Assembly (NCBI GenBank): GCA_019058165.1
Contig: JAHLVZ010000021.1
Coordinates: 1-32,855, forward strand
Source of the DNA: Candidatus Heimdallarchaeota archaeon
GTDB lineage: Archaea > Asgardarchaeota > Heimdallarchaeia > JABLTI01
DNA: 32,855 nucleotides
Direction of reading: 5' to 3'
The notes under the pieces were generated by a model, which had not been told where the DNA came from, did no database searches, and saw only the letters and a list, made by a program, of their open reading frames with translations. The position numbers and the translations under genes were made by a program. Positions 1-8,999 of the stretch are shown one piece after another; the first letter of the stretch is position 1, and each line of letters starts with the position of its first letter.

Positions 1-9
1 GTGAAACAT

Positions 10-465
10 ATGGCAAGAATGCATACAAGACGTAAAGGTAAATCAGGTTCTAAGAGACCCCCTCATGCATCTATTCCTGAGTGGATAACACAGACACCTG
101 AAGAAATTGAAACAAAAATTGTTGACCTTGCAAAACAAGGCTTAACTTCAGCAATGATTGGTACTGTTCTAAGAGATACTCATGGAATACCTTCATCTAA
201 GCTTATTATCAAGCAAAGAATAACAGAAATTATGAAAAGAGAAGGCATTTATCCTGAATATCCAGAAGATTTTAGAAATTTGGTCAGAAAAGCTATGGCT
301 CTAAGAAGACATCTAGATGGTCATCCAAAAGATCTCCATTCAAGATATGGTTTAGAGAAAATAGAATCAAAAATCAGACGACTAATGAGATACTATCAAA
401 AGAAAGGTGTTATTCCTAAATCTTTCAATTACAGACCATCTACAGCTGCTACAATAATTAGGTAA
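10..465 (+). CDS. rps15: 30S ribosomal protein S15 (archaeal uS15)
   Basis: This is a small-subunit ribosomal protein that binds 16S rRNA in the central domain. The N-terminus MARMHTRRKGKSGSKRP is the hallmark of archaeal and eukaryotic uS15, with the N-terminal extension that bacterial S15 lacks. The end (RRLMRYYQKKGVIPKSFNY) also matches the family. The reading frame is open from base 1 with a GTG, but the family start is the ATG at 10, giving 151 aa, the usual archaeal length. The upstream promoter lies outside the window. A T-rich tract follows the stop (about 500-535). It heads a conserved archaeal cluster with the DHH protein, Pcc1 and S3Ae. Confidence 0.96.
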   Translation: MARMHTRRKGKSGSKRPPHASIPEWITQTPEEIETKIVDLAKQGLTSAMIGTVLRDTHGIPSSKLIIKQRITEIMKREGIYPEYPEDFRNLVRKAMALRRHLDGHPKDLHSRYGLEKIESKIRRLMRYYQKKGVIPKSFNYRPSTAATIIR

Positions 466-500
466 GCTAAATACAGAATTATCTATATTATTGTGCCTGC

Positions 501-540
501 TATCTTTTTTTCTTTCTTTTTATTTAATTTTTAGATTTTA
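501..540 (+). terminator. T-rich tract after rps15, probable archaeal-type terminator
   Basis: The gap between rps15 and the DHH gene contains successive runs of T (ctttttttctttctttttattt and similar). Archaeal RNA polymerase commonly terminates at U-rich tracts without a hairpin. No strong stem-loop is visible here. The remaining bases up to 590 should hold the promoter of the next gene. Confidence 0.4.
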
Positions 541-611
541 GTAACTTTTCAAGTAAAAATACACAAAGTGATATTAAGTAGCACAATATAATGACTTGTG
601 TGGTGGAGATT

Positions 612-2201
612 ATGTCCTCTGCAAAAAGCACTAAAGGAAATTTCAAAGAATTCATCAACAGAATCAATGCTGCAGTTGATACTATTAAAGACTCAAAAGA
701 TACTGTATTTTGTGTGAGTCATATAGATGCAGATGGACTTACTTCTGCAGGTATAATTGGTAAAGCACTTCATCGAGCGAATATTCCCTATCATATTAGA
801 TGCGTTAGACAACTCGAATTACCTATCATAAGTGAATTATCAATGATGAAGGATGTAAAAACGCTTTTATTTACTGATTTGGGTGGAGGACAAATAGAAG
901 GCATTAACAAGTACTTGTCTGATAAGGAAATAATAATTCTAGATCATCATCCAGTACTAGCAAAACCTGAATTTGAAACAATAGTTCATATGAATCCATT
1001 CGAGTTTAACTATGATGGTGCGTATCAAATAAGCGGTGCTGGTCTATCCTATTTCTTTGCTAAAAAGCTGGATTCCAAGAATGTTGATTCAGCAAACATA
1101 GCAGTTGTCGGTGCATTAGCCGATCGTCAAGACAAAGGTGAGAAGAATTCACTTATTTCATTAAACCAGAAAATTGTTGAAGATGGTCTTAAAGCTGGTG
1201 TTCTTGAAGCAAAATTAGATATCAGATTATTTGGAAGAGAAACACGACCAATTTATCAAGCACTTGAGTACACTACTGATCCGTTTCTTCCAGGTCTTAC
1301 TGGCGATGGAGATATGTGTATTCGGTTTATGCGTGATACTGGGATACCTCAACAGAGAGGAGATACTTGGAGAACCATCCAAGATCTTAATGATGACGAA
1401 CGACGAATGCTAGTTGAAGGATTAATCACCTATGGATTAAAGATGGGCATGACAGCTCAAGAATCACAAAGCATCTTAGGTTGGGTTTACAACTTGCCTA
1501 AAGAGCACTCTGGAACTCTTCTGAGAGATGCAAGAGAGTTTGGTTCACTCCTAAATTCTTGTGGAAGATTACAGGCAACAGGAATTGCTATTGGTATTTG
1601 TATGGGTGAAAGAAAATTCCTCTTACAAGAAGCAGAAGAAATAATGCAAGCTTATCGTATTAAAATCTCCAAATCCCTTGAAATCATAAACAAAGATAGT
1701 GAGTATTTGAAAGAGTACTCTAACTTGATACTTTTTGATGGTAGGAATATCATTGATGATACAATGATTGGTACAGTAACTTCCATTGCTATTTCAAGTA
1801 AGAGGTTTATTGATAAGAATAAACCACTTGTAGGTATCGCTATTTCAGAAGATGGAACAGTAAAAGTTAGTAGTAGAGGAACTGCACAACTTATAAAACA
1901 AGGATTGGATCTAGGCTTAGGATTAAGAGAAGCAGTTGAGTCTATAGGTTCAGAAGCTGAGGGTGGGGGGCACAATATTGCTGCAGGTGCAAGAGTTCCA
2001 CAAGGGACAGAAATGTTATTAATTGAAAATCTAAACGCTGCTTTAGAAAAGCAATTACATCCCAAAGAAGAAAAACCATCGGAACCCAAAAAGAAAGAGC
2101 CAAAACCTAAACCCAAAACACCAAAAACACAAAAGAGTAAAACAACAACAGAGAAAAAACCAAAATCAACAAAATCTGCAACCAAGAAATCATCCAAATA
2201 G
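612..2201 (+). CDS. DHH/DHHA1 phosphoesterase, archaeal RecJ-like (GAN-type)
   Basis: Predicted Mn-dependent phosphoesterase or nuclease of the DHH superfamily. All motifs are present: HIDADG (residues 37-42), the lone Asp of motif II in FTDLGGG, LDHHP (DHH), GALADR (motif IV) and the DHHA1 GGGH loop in EGGGHNIAAG near the C-terminus. Archaeal homologues bind the GINS replication complex (GAN) or act as single-strand exonucleases. The location between rps15 and pcc1 is a classical archaeal arrangement. An ATG at 591 is possible, but GGTGGAG just before the ATG at 612 favours the later start (529 aa). The last ~45 residues are a low-complexity Lys/Pro/Thr tail, probably disordered and nucleic-acid binding. 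Activity and partner are inferred from the family. Confidence 0.88.
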   Translation: MSSAKSTKGNFKEFINRINAAVDTIKDSKDTVFCVSHIDADGLTSAGIIGKALHRANIPYHIRCVRQLELPIISELSMMKDVKTLLFTDLGGGQIEGINKYLSDKEIIILDHHPVLAKPEFETIVHMNPFEFNYDGAYQISGAGLSYFFAKKLDSKNVDSANIAVVGALADRQDKGEKNSLISLNQKIVEDGLKAGVLEAKLDIRLFGRETRPIYQALEYTTDPFLPGLTGDGDMCIRFMRDTGIPQQRGDTWRTIQDLNDDERRMLVEGLITYGLKMGMTAQESQSILGWVYNLPKEHSGTLLRDAREFGSLLNSCGRLQATGIAIGICMGERKFLLQEAEEIMQAYRIKISKSLEIINKDSEYLKEYSNLILFDGRNIIDDTMIGTVTSIAISSKRFIDKNKPLVGIAISEDGTVKVSSRGTAQLIKQGLDLGLGLREAVESIGSEAEGGGHNIAAGARVPQGTEMLLIENLNAALEKQLHPKEEKPSEPKKKEPKPKPKTPKTQKSKTTTEKKPKSTKSATKKSSK

Positions 2202-2214
2202 GTGTGATTCTTAT

Positions 2215-2481
2215 TTGAATAAAACCAAAGATATCTATTCAGAAATTCAAGTCACGTTGGTCTTCGAAAATAATCACATTGCTGAAACTATTAATAATTC
2301 AACTTTACCGGAAAACCAAGAAACACCTGAAGGAGTTATTTCAGCATCTAAAATTGAAGGAAACAAAATTATGCTTTTTATAAAATCTGAGAAATCGATT
2401 TTGGATTTGTTGAGAACCCTTGAAGATTATTTTGAAAAAATAGATTTATCAAACAAGACAATAAAAAATGTACAAATATAA
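2215..2481 (+). CDS. pcc1: KEOPS complex subunit Pcc1
   Basis: Small dimerisation subunit of KEOPS, which with Kae1, Bud32 and Cgi121 makes the t6A37 modification of tRNAs decoding ANN codons. The 88-aa alpha/beta pattern fits Pcc1: an edge strand (SEIQVTLVF), an Ile/Ala helix with the TLPEN segment, a Gly turn followed by the strand KIMLFIKSE, then a helix with LLRTLEDYFEKI in place of the usual LRA-NS-RW helix. The start is the TTG at 2215, preceded by GGTGTGAT at proper spacing and only 13 nt after the DHH stop, so it is co-transcribed. The context rps15-DHH-pcc1-rps3ae strongly supports the call. Confidence 0.8.
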   Translation: MNKTKDIYSEIQVTLVFENNHIAETINNSTLPENQETPEGVISASKIEGNKIMLFIKSEKSILDLLRTLEDYFEKIDLSNKTIKNVQI

Positions 2482-2538
2482 TTCTTAACCAAAAGTGTGG
2501 GACATTTTATATTCTCAATAATAAGGAAAATGTTTTAA

Positions 2539-2577
2539 TAGAGACGATTTTGTCTCGAATATGTCTTGGTATCTATC
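2539..2577 (+). other. Small dyads in the pcc1-rps3ae spacer
   Basis: The 165-nt gap carries two short inverted repeats: GAGAC-GATTTT-GTCTC and, downstream, TATCTA-TCT-TAGATA. They could be part of a terminator for the upstream cluster or regulatory dyads before rps3ae. No T-run directly follows either, so function is unassigned. Confidence 0.3.
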
Positions 2578-2646
2578 TTAGATATCAAAACACACAAGAA
2601 CTTATGAATATAATGTTTGTTTGATAACAAGTAGGAGAAAAAAGAA

Positions 2647-3369
2647 TTGAGTAGTAGATCCGCCCGAAGTAGAAAAAGAAAAGATAAAGAAAGTAGAAGA
2701 GTTGTAGATAAATTCACATTAAAGACTTGGTATAAAGTGATGGCCCCAGAAATGTTTGGTGGGGAGCAAATCGCAGAAACTCCTTCTTCTGATCCAGAGT
2801 ATGTTGTAGGTAGAACTCTAAAGTCTACCATAATGGATTTAACTGGCGATTATAAAAAGATGCATGTGAAAGTCACCTTCAAAGTGCAGAAAGTGAAAGG
2901 TGATAATGCAATGACAGATTTTAATGGTCATGAATATACTCGCGATTATTTACGTTCAATGATTCGTAGACGACGAACTCGAATTGATGGCATTTTTAAT
3001 GTTACTACAAAAGATGGTGCTCGTTTGCGATGTAGTATTATAGCCCTAACTCCTTTCAGATGTAAAGCAAGTCATGAGAGAGGTATTAGAGAAGTTATGT
3101 ATGATGTAATTACTAAACGAACAGAAAGAATGCCATTTGATAAACTTGTTATGGATTTAGTAACAGGAAAAATGGCTACTGAAATTTACAAAAGAGCTAA
3201 GAAAGTTCATCCGATTCAAAATGTTGATGTTTGGAAATCAAGAGTTCTTAACCTTCCAACTATGGTTCTAGAACCTGAACCTCCAAAACCAGAACCTGCT
3301 AAGGAAGTTCCAAAGGAAGCTCCAAAAGAAGAAGCTCCTGTGGAAAAACCAGCAGAAGTCAAAACATAA
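2647..3369 (+). CDS. rps3ae: 30S ribosomal protein S3Ae (eS1)
   Basis: Archaeal and eukaryotic-specific small-subunit protein eS1. Recognisable family segments: basic N-terminus (SRKRKDKE), WYKVMAPEMFGG near residue 28, the VGRTLKSTIMDLTGD block, the RRRRTRIDGIFNVTTKDG segment and the ERMPFDKLVMDLVTGK helix. The start is a TTG at 2647, 9 nt downstream of GGAG (2634-2637); the first residues MSSRSARSRKRK fit. The ~30 C-terminal residues form a Pro/Glu/Lys/Ala low-complexity tail (PKPEPAKEVPKEAPK), a variable extension seen in some archaeal eS1. A hairpin terminator follows. Confidence 0.95.
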   Translation: MSSRSARSRKRKDKESRRVVDKFTLKTWYKVMAPEMFGGEQIAETPSSDPEYVVGRTLKSTIMDLTGDYKKMHVKVTFKVQKVKGDNAMTDFNGHEYTRDYLRSMIRRRRTRIDGIFNVTTKDGARLRCSIIALTPFRCKASHERGIREVMYDVITKRTERMPFDKLVMDLVTGKMATEIYKRAKKVHPIQNVDVWKSRVLNLPTMVLEPEPPKPEPAKEVPKEAPKEEAPVEKPAEVKT

Positions 3370-3384
3370 TTATTATTTTGAAAG

Positions 3385-3430
3385 TCAGATCATAACAGAT
3401 CTGATTTCTGTTTCTCTTTTTCATTTTATA
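3385..3430 (+). terminator. Stem-loop plus T-rich tail after rps3ae
   Basis: A perfect 7-bp stem TCAGATC / GATCTGA with a 6-nt loop (3385-3404) is followed by a T-rich run. This is the best-formed terminator in the window and closes the ribosomal cluster. Confidence 0.6.
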
Positions 3431-3524
3431 CTGTTTTTTAAGTTAAAATTAATAGAAAATAAATAAAAAAAGCAATTATCTCTTAGCAATATGTGTGATT
3501 AGAGCATTAATATGAGATGATTTC

Positions 3525-4532
3525 ATGGAAAAAAAGAAGGATCACTTAGAAAGCAAAATCACAATTTCAGAGTGTTTACGAGAATGGGAACCACACCAAA
3601 AAAAGGGATTTGATCCTAATGAGACAAGAATGTCGGATATTTTCGAATGTTGGACAGGAGAAAAAGGACCTGGAATAGGACTTGTAGGAATTCCTTTCGA
3701 TTCTGCAGTTCTAGGCAGAAAGGGAGCTAAAGGTGGTCCAAAGAAAATCAGGGATTCACTTCGATATTTCAAAACCTATGATTGGTCTTTGGATTTTTGG
3801 TTTGGTGATAAAAAAGTCATTGATTTTGGAGATATTATTCTTGAAGCTGAATCGGTTGCAGAAGCTCATGAATTAATAAGTGATGTTATACACAAAATAG
3901 CTTCTCGAGATTACAAAACCATTACTCTCGGCGGAGATCATTCTATAAGCTATCCCATTATCAAGGGATTAAAAGAAGCCTACAATCCGAAAAAAATTGG
4001 ATTAATAAATATTGATGCTCATCTTGACGTTAGAGAAGTTATTAATGGTAGGATAACAAGTGGAACACCTTTTCGACGCATTTTAGATAATAATCTTGTT
4101 TCAGCTGATAATTTCGTGGAAATTGGAATTCGCAATTTCGCAAATGCTAGAGCTTATCGAAGGTATGTTGAAGATAAAAATGGATTGATTTTCACAGTAG
4201 AAGATATTCGTGAGAACGGTTTAGTTTCTATAATAGAAAAAACAATACAAAGAATCACTAAGGGAACTGATTTAACATATATTTCAGTTGACATGGATAG
4301 TCTTGATCAAATTTATGCTCCAGGTGTTAGTGCTCCTACACCCGATGGTTTGACTCCAAATCAAATAATGAAAATAATCCATTCAGTTGCTGTAAAAACA
4401 AACCTCATTGGAATAGATATTGTTGAACTGAATCCTTTGTATGATACTGCTGATACAACTGCAATTAATGCAGCGAATTTTCTCGTTCAATTTATCTCAT
4501 CAACATTTTGGAAATATAAAAGTAAGAAATAA
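3525..4532 (+). CDS. Arginase/agmatinase-superfamily ureohydrolase
   Basis: Binuclear Mn hydrolase that would cleave a guanidino or formimino group from agmatine, arginine or formimidoylglutamate. All metal-ligand motifs are visible in 335 aa: GGDHS (His139), DAHLD (Asp164, His166, Asp168), SVDMDSLD (Asp256, Asp258) and the conserved Glu301 in DIVELNP. The substrate-loop segment is TSGTPFRR (178-185), where many agmatinases have HGTPFRR. This resembles the formimidoylglutamase-like branch, so the substrate is uncertain. Agmatinase (SpeB, polyamine synthesis) is the commonest archaeal annotation. The ATG start at 3525 follows GAGATGA. It is a single gene, convergent with the membrane protein gene that ends at 4543. 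Confidence 0.85.
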   Translation: MEKKKDHLESKITISECLREWEPHQKKGFDPNETRMSDIFECWTGEKGPGIGLVGIPFDSAVLGRKGAKGGPKKIRDSLRYFKTYDWSLDFWFGDKKVIDFGDIILEAESVAEAHELISDVIHKIASRDYKTITLGGDHSISYPIIKGLKEAYNPKKIGLINIDAHLDVREVINGRITSGTPFRRILDNNLVSADNFVEIGIRNFANARAYRRYVEDKNGLIFTVEDIRENGLVSIIEKTIQRITKGTDLTYISVDMDSLDQIYAPGVSAPTPDGLTPNQIMKIIHSVAVKTNLIGIDIVELNPLYDTADTTAINAANFLVQFISSTFWKYKSKK

Positions 4533-4542
4533 TCCAGTAAAG

Positions 4543-5286
4543 CTATTTATCCTTTAATAATAACCCAAGATTTTGTTGATGCCAAAGAATGTGAGAGTTG
4601 TATGTTGATTGCCATCTTCTCTCAAATATTACAACTAAAACTCCAACAAATATCATTAGAATAAATACTATTCCTGCACCTGCAAAGAAAATGGACATTA
4701 TAGCTACAGTAGGATCTTCAATTACGTAACCTAATAATGCTGACAACAAACCCAAAATTAGTAATGAAACTGCGCCTACGAATAGAACATTTAGGATTAA
4801 ATACCACAAAGCAATAATTTTTCCTTTCAGTGGAAACTTTCTCTCTTCTCGATCTGGTGATTTTTGTAAATGCCTACGTAATTTCTCATATCTCATATAT
4901 TGAATAAATGGAGTTCCTATGAAATAAGTTACAATAATTATCATTGTAGTGATAAACATATCAACTTTTGTTGTATTTTCATACGGTCCATGTGGGTAAA
5001 ACCAATGATCTGAAAGATCCTTCAGGGTCATTAGCAAATAGTAATAGTAACCTATTCCGAATGTTGCAAGACCAAAAACAAGCCAATCACCATGAGATCT
5101 TTGTCTCAGAGGTTTTTGAATGGACTCGAATTTTGGTTTATGTATTAGTTTTGTTGGATAAGTTGCTTCTAGAAAATCAATAACTTTTTCTCGAGTAAAA
5201 CGCTTATTTTGTACAACAAAACAATTAGGACAAATTGGTTGGTCTTCACTCATTTCGCTTGAACAATTAAAGCATTTGATTTTCAT
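4543..5286 (-). CDS. Zinc-ribbon multi-pass membrane protein, unknown function
   Basis: The protein (247 aa) begins with a double-CxxC zinc ribbon (Cys5/Cys8 ... Cys19/Cys22: CFNCSSEMSEDQPICPNC). A cytosolic linker follows, then about four or five hydrophobic helices: near residues 68-88 (DWLVFGLATFGIGYYYYLLM), 108-125, 155-180 (Leu/Val-rich) and 195-222. The architecture is N-terminal zinc ribbon plus membrane domain, as in the triplet at 8401-9943, but the membrane part is not obviously homologous. It is divergently transcribed from the 5491 gene and convergent with the ureohydrolase. I do not recognise a family with a defined role. Confidence 0.7.
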   Translation of the reverse strand: MKIKCFNCSSEMSEDQPICPNCFVVQNKRFTREKVIDFLEATYPTKLIHKPKFESIQKPLRQRSHGDWLVFGLATFGIGYYYYLLMTLKDLSDHWFYPHGPYENTTKVDMFITTMIIIVTYFIGTPFIQYMRYEKLRRHLQKSPDREERKFPLKGKIIALWYLILNVLFVGAVSLLILGLLSALLGYVIEDPTVAIMSIFFAGAGIVFILMIFVGVLVVIFERRWQSTYNSHILWHQQNLGLLLKDK

Positions 5287-5490
5287 AATTCAATCACGGT
5301 TCTGTCTTCAGTTGTTACTAATAGGACGTTTTATCTTTTTTAATTTATGTTTATCTAGTGTTGCTGTTTGTTATATCTGCAATAATTTTTTAAGTAATAT
5401 CCTTATGGTATGTATGATTTAAAAACTACAAAACAGTGAGTTCAAAGCGGGATTAAGGGAATATTATTAGCTAAGTGGACAGTACAAAAT

Positions 5491-6633
5491 TTGGTTAGTA
5501 TTAAACTAATAATCGATGCAATAGCAATACCCTTTGGTTCAATTGCTACGATTGTTATCATATCCAAGAACAAACGCAATGTAGCGAATATTCTATTTGG
5601 TATGATTACATTTTTCGGGGGAGTTTTAGCAGTGATTTTTAGCTTATTAAAAGAATATTATTACTTATTGGGGAATAATCAAACAGCAATTTGGTTTGAT
5701 AAATTAGTGCTGTTTTCATTTCTTCTCATGACCATACCAGCTTTAAGTTTCTCAATATTTTTCTGGAGAGCAAAATATAAGTCCATTCCAAGATATTTAC
5801 ACTTTTTTGTTTTTATACCGGCATTTTGTTTATCATTATGGTTGTTTTTGGATAAAGATATCCTCGAATTGGTTCCAACAAAATCAAATTATGGTGCGAA
5901 TACTCAATTAAAACTAGCATTCACAATCGTAAGCGTCTTGACTATGTTTCTGATCTTCCTTTTACTAGTAATTGAAATGCGGATGATGGCTAAGCGAGCA
6001 ACATCATTTCCAGATTTGCGAAGAAGAATGAATCTCTTTGCATATGTTTTTGCTATTGGGTTTGGTGGTGCACTTGTATCCATTTATTTATTCCAGTTCA
6101 TTCCAGGTTTTCAAGATGCCTTACAGCCTTCAACTTTATTCATAATTCTTGCGTCTACACTCTTCTCTCTAGCATTTACTGCTGCTTTAAGCCCTAGTAA
6201 AACAAAATTATGGCATGGTTGTCCTAAGCTATTGATTGAAAATGGTGGAGATACATATTGCCTGAATTCAGAAGGAGGTGACGTGAAGTCTGTAAAGGTC
6301 TTGGATTTGGGAGTAATTATTGAACGAATACAAATTGATACTGATATTTTGAAAACTGGGGCTGATAATTGTGCTAATTCCATTTTCTCAAATTCTGATG
6401 ATATTGTTTGCTGTTTAACTACACACAATCCAATTAAAGTTTTGAATGAAGAAGTTACTCGAGATGAAATGGAGCTAGCAAAAGCGATGGACATCATGAA
6501 TGGAAAAGAGCTGTGCTCTGAATGTTTACATAAAATTATTGCTTACAGAAAAGAGCATAAGGATAAAACAAATGCCCAAATCAAGATGCTTTTCTTGGGA
6601 ATGGGAGCTGACGAGTTTTTTGGAGTAGCTTAA
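5491..6633 (+). CDS. Multi-pass (about 7 TM) membrane protein with Cys-rich cytosolic domain
   Basis: The N-terminal ~240 residues have about seven hydrophobic helices with short loops, resembling the 7TM sensor region found at the N-terminus of some archaeal/bacterial histidine kinases. The C-terminal ~140 residues are soluble and cysteine-rich: CPKL, TYCL, DNCAN, IVCCL and a CSEC near the end. This suggests a metal- or redox-binding output domain rather than a kinase (no H, N or G boxes seen). The start is a TTG at 5491 (MVSIKLIID), with weak AAGTGGA upstream. It would fit a membrane sensor, but this is inference; no ligand or partner is evident. Confidence 0.65.
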   Translation: MVSIKLIIDAIAIPFGSIATIVIISKNKRNVANILFGMITFFGGVLAVIFSLLKEYYYLLGNNQTAIWFDKLVLFSFLLMTIPALSFSIFFWRAKYKSIPRYLHFFVFIPAFCLSLWLFLDKDILELVPTKSNYGANTQLKLAFTIVSVLTMFLIFLLLVIEMRMMAKRATSFPDLRRRMNLFAYVFAIGFGGALVSIYLFQFIPGFQDALQPSTLFIILASTLFSLAFTAALSPSKTKLWHGCPKLLIENGGDTYCLNSEGGDVKSVKVLDLGVIIERIQIDTDILKTGADNCANSIFSNSDDIVCCLTTHNPIKVLNEEVTRDEMELAKAMDIMNGKELCSECLHKIIAYRKEHKDKTNAQIKMLFLGMGADEFFGVA

Positions 6634-6639
6634 TTGCTC

Positions 6640-7134
6640 TTATGTTTTCCAGCTTGTAGAATGATAAGTTCGAACCAGAGGGTCGAAATTCACTAATAAT
6701 TCTAAATCAGAGAAGTTAACTTGACATATTTTGAAACCTTTTGTTCCACACTTCAGCATTTCTTTTGTCAGCTTCCCTTCTTCTACAAGTGAATTGATGT
6801 GTTTGAGAGTATAACCACGTTTTAGTTTTGTAAAAGATCTCAGAACAATTTGGTTTCCAAGTTTATTTACAACTTTGAAGATAAATTTGATCTGATTGGG
6901 TGAATGAGGAACAAGGGGATTACAAAAAACAAGCAAATAATCATTTGAGCTTACTTTATGAAAATCTGGATTAAGAGTTATGGATTCTTCATCTAATTTG
7001 AAGCGATTGTGTAAAAGAACATCCTCAGCAAATATAGGGTCACCGGGAATATTGGCATAGCTGCTTGGGACATAGTTCTTGCGAGTACTATCAACTTGAA
7101 TTAAGAAAGTATTCGCTTTTGTTAACACAACCAT
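6640..7134 (-). CDS. Conserved-looking hypothetical protein
   Basis: A 164-aa soluble protein starting MVVLTKANTFLIQVDSTRKNY. The first half looks beta-rich (TFLIQVDS; RFKLDEESITLNPDF; YLLVFCNP), and the middle (IKFIFKVVNKLGNQIVLRSFTKLKRG) is beta/alpha. PUA-, EVE- or ASCH-like RNA-binding folds can look like this, but I see no diagnostic motif and assign no function. The gene converges on the 5491 membrane protein gene (6-nt gap) and is divergent from the gene at 7261. Confidence 0.5.
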   Translation of the reverse strand: MVVLTKANTFLIQVDSTRKNYVPSSYANIPGDPIFAEDVLLHNRFKLDEESITLNPDFHKVSSNDYLLVFCNPLVPHSPNQIKFIFKVVNKLGNQIVLRSFTKLKRGYTLKHINSLVEEGKLTKEMLKCGTKGFKICQVNFSDLELLVNFDPLVRTYHSTSWKT

Positions 7135-7260
7135 TGTTCTCAGTTATTCATGAAAAAGCAATGTTATTTCTTTCTTCCGATTCCTACGCTGATATTCACA
7201 TAATATTTCCTACAATTAGACAAAAGTTAAAAATAATGTTAGGAATAACTCTTTCATTCA

Positions 7261-8202
7261 ATGGTGAGACAATTGAGTGAACTAATAAAATTCTATCATT
7301 CGGATTTAGCTGATGCCTTGTACTATTTTGAGTATCATGGTCCTTTAAAGAAAAAAATAGGTTGGATAGAACGGGATAAAGAAGCAAGAGCATTATATAA
7401 AGTTATCAGAGAAATAAAGTTTACTCGATTCAAACATTTCTTACCATGGGCTAGAAATATAGTGGTGCTCCACGATATTGAGACCCCCAAAAAATTAGCA
7501 AGATATATAGAGCAAAATCCTCCTAGAGGGAAATTTGGAGAGAAATGGCTTGAGGAAATTCAGAAATTAATAGATATTGTATCTGAAATTCTAAATTATT
7601 ACAAGAAAAATGTCTTGACGAAGGAAACAGAAAAAGAGTTAGAAAATAACCGAGAAGAAATAAAGAAGAAATATTCTAAATATTGGACTAAATTACAAGA
7701 AGAATCACTCAAGCTTCCAGGAATATCTTGGAGGAGAAAAGACCCGATTGTCTGTCTTCTTTATCCCATAGATGGTCGGTTATCCCATAAACTCACTTAT
7801 TCTGATATAGCTTACATTGAAACTTCCAAAGTAATGATCGAAAGAGATGATATGTTTCTTCATGAAGTTGTGAAATTATTGAATTATTCCAAACCGATTG
7901 GTTCTTGGGTTAGGCAAGATAGACGAGGAGTTAGAGCTTTAGCTTATGAGTTATTCACTGAGCTACAAACATTGAAACTCATAAATGCCCTTACAGGCAA
8001 AAGACCTAATTTTCGATCAATTATCTATGAAAAAATGTACAATGTCTGGATTCCTTACATCCGACCTGATACCTCATTCGATGAGGAGGAATTGGAAAGA
8101 ATTCTAGGAGTAGCTTACAAGAAAATAACAAGAAAGGAATATGATGGTTTGTATCAAATGGGTGAGCTATACACAGAACTAAATATTATCTTACTAACAT
8201 AA
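7261..8202 (+). CDS. Hypothetical helical protein, unknown family
   Basis: A 313-aa, charged, mostly alpha-helical protein without membrane segments. Residues ~95-150 (IQKLIDIVSEILNYYKKN followed by a Lys/Glu-rich stretch) look coiled-coil. The C-terminal half is mixed and has FLHEVVKLLNY, an HEVVK that does not satisfy the HExxH metallopeptidase signature. The ATG at 7261 is the only good start. It reads alone, divergent from the 6640-7134 gene with a 126-nt intergenic region between the starts. I do not recognise it. Confidence 0.6.
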   Translation: MVRQLSELIKFYHSDLADALYYFEYHGPLKKKIGWIERDKEARALYKVIREIKFTRFKHFLPWARNIVVLHDIETPKKLARYIEQNPPRGKFGEKWLEEIQKLIDIVSEILNYYKKNVLTKETEKELENNREEIKKKYSKYWTKLQEESLKLPGISWRRKDPIVCLLYPIDGRLSHKLTYSDIAYIETSKVMIERDDMFLHEVVKLLNYSKPIGSWVRQDRRGVRALAYELFTELQTLKLINALTGKRPNFRSIIYEKMYNVWIPYIRPDTSFDEEELERILGVAYKKITRKEYDGLYQMGELYTELNIILLT

Positions 8203-8218
8203 TTTACAAAAACACCCC

Positions 8219-8235
8219 AATTTCAAATTGAAATT
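8219..8235 (+). other. AT-rich dyad after the 7261 gene
   Basis: AATTTCAA-A-TTGAAATT is a near-perfect palindrome 17 nt after the stop codon, followed by a T-rich stretch. It may act in termination or as a binding site. The remaining ~160 nt before 8401 show no gene. Confidence 0.3.
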
Positions 8236-8400
8236 TGATTTCTTATCATTTTTATATGAGATTTGTACTTTACATCATAATTGTCAGTGAGAATTAAGGA
8301 ACTGGACATAAATCATTCCTTATCTCTAAAGATTTTAATAGTTAATATCATAATTAATAATAGATACAAAATACCTCTGAAAAGTAGGAGATATTACTAA

Positions 8401-8850
8401 ATGAGTCAAAATGTTAATCATTGTCCGTATTGTGGTTCCGCATTAGAAGGTGGTTCACAGTTTTGTCAAAATTGTGGAGCTTCTATCTCAGGCGGTGCCG
8501 GACCAACTAAACCTGCTCAACAAACTTATGCTACCCCACCACCACAAGAGTCATATGGCACAACCCCTGCCTATCAGCAACCTGCAACAACAGTTTACAC
8601 CCCACAAAAAAAAGATGATTCTACAGGCCTAATTTCTATGATATTTGGAATCCTAAGTTGTATTGGATTTCTGCCCTGTATAGGATCTATAGTAGCTATA
8701 ATTTTGGGTCATAATGCGAAGAGTAAAGGTGAGAGTCAATATGGTTCAATAGGTCTTGTCCTAGGTTATATTGGTATTGGAATATATGTTGTTGGTGTAA
8801 TTATCTACATTATTCTTATCTTCGCTTTAGATTTGTTTTATTTATTTTAA
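8401..8850 (+). CDS. Zinc-ribbon / DUF4190-like two-helix membrane protein, copy 1
   Basis: The protein (149 aa) has three parts. First is a zinc ribbon CPYCGSALEGGSQFCQNCGA at residues 8-27. Next is a Pro/Gln/Thr-rich linker (to ~75) ending TTVYTPQKKDD. Last is a hydrophobic domain of two helices around a G-x-I-x-A-I-I-L-G-H-N-A-K loop, typical of DUF4190 membrane proteins. The N-terminus and loop should be cytosolic. It is the first of three tandem paralogues (next at 9000 and 9500), each with its own upstream gap, so they are probably separate transcripts. GTAGGAG lies before the ATG. Function unknown. Confidence 0.75.
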   Translation: MSQNVNHCPYCGSALEGGSQFCQNCGASISGGAGPTKPAQQTYATPPPQESYGTTPAYQQPATTVYTPQKKDDSTGLISMIFGILSCIGFLPCIGSIVAIILGHNAKSKGESQYGSIGLVLGYIGIGIYVVGVIIYIILIFALDLFYLF

Positions 8851-8999
8851 TCTAACCGTGAAGAATTCCAACAATAATATATAGACAATGTCTGTAAATG
8901 GGGCAATATAAAAATGAGATTGTACAATTAAATTTTGTACATATCTCAAAAACTTTTTTTTATTTAAAGGATGTAATCTAAGTTGGAGGGACGATCAAG

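Noticed and set aside
2535-2831. Minus-strand reading frame over the start of rps3ae
   Set aside because: It is antisense to a certain ribosomal protein gene and its product has no family features.
7840-7900. Metallopeptidase motif in the 7261 protein
   Set aside because: The sequence is HEVVK, not HExxH, and no supporting third ligand was seen.
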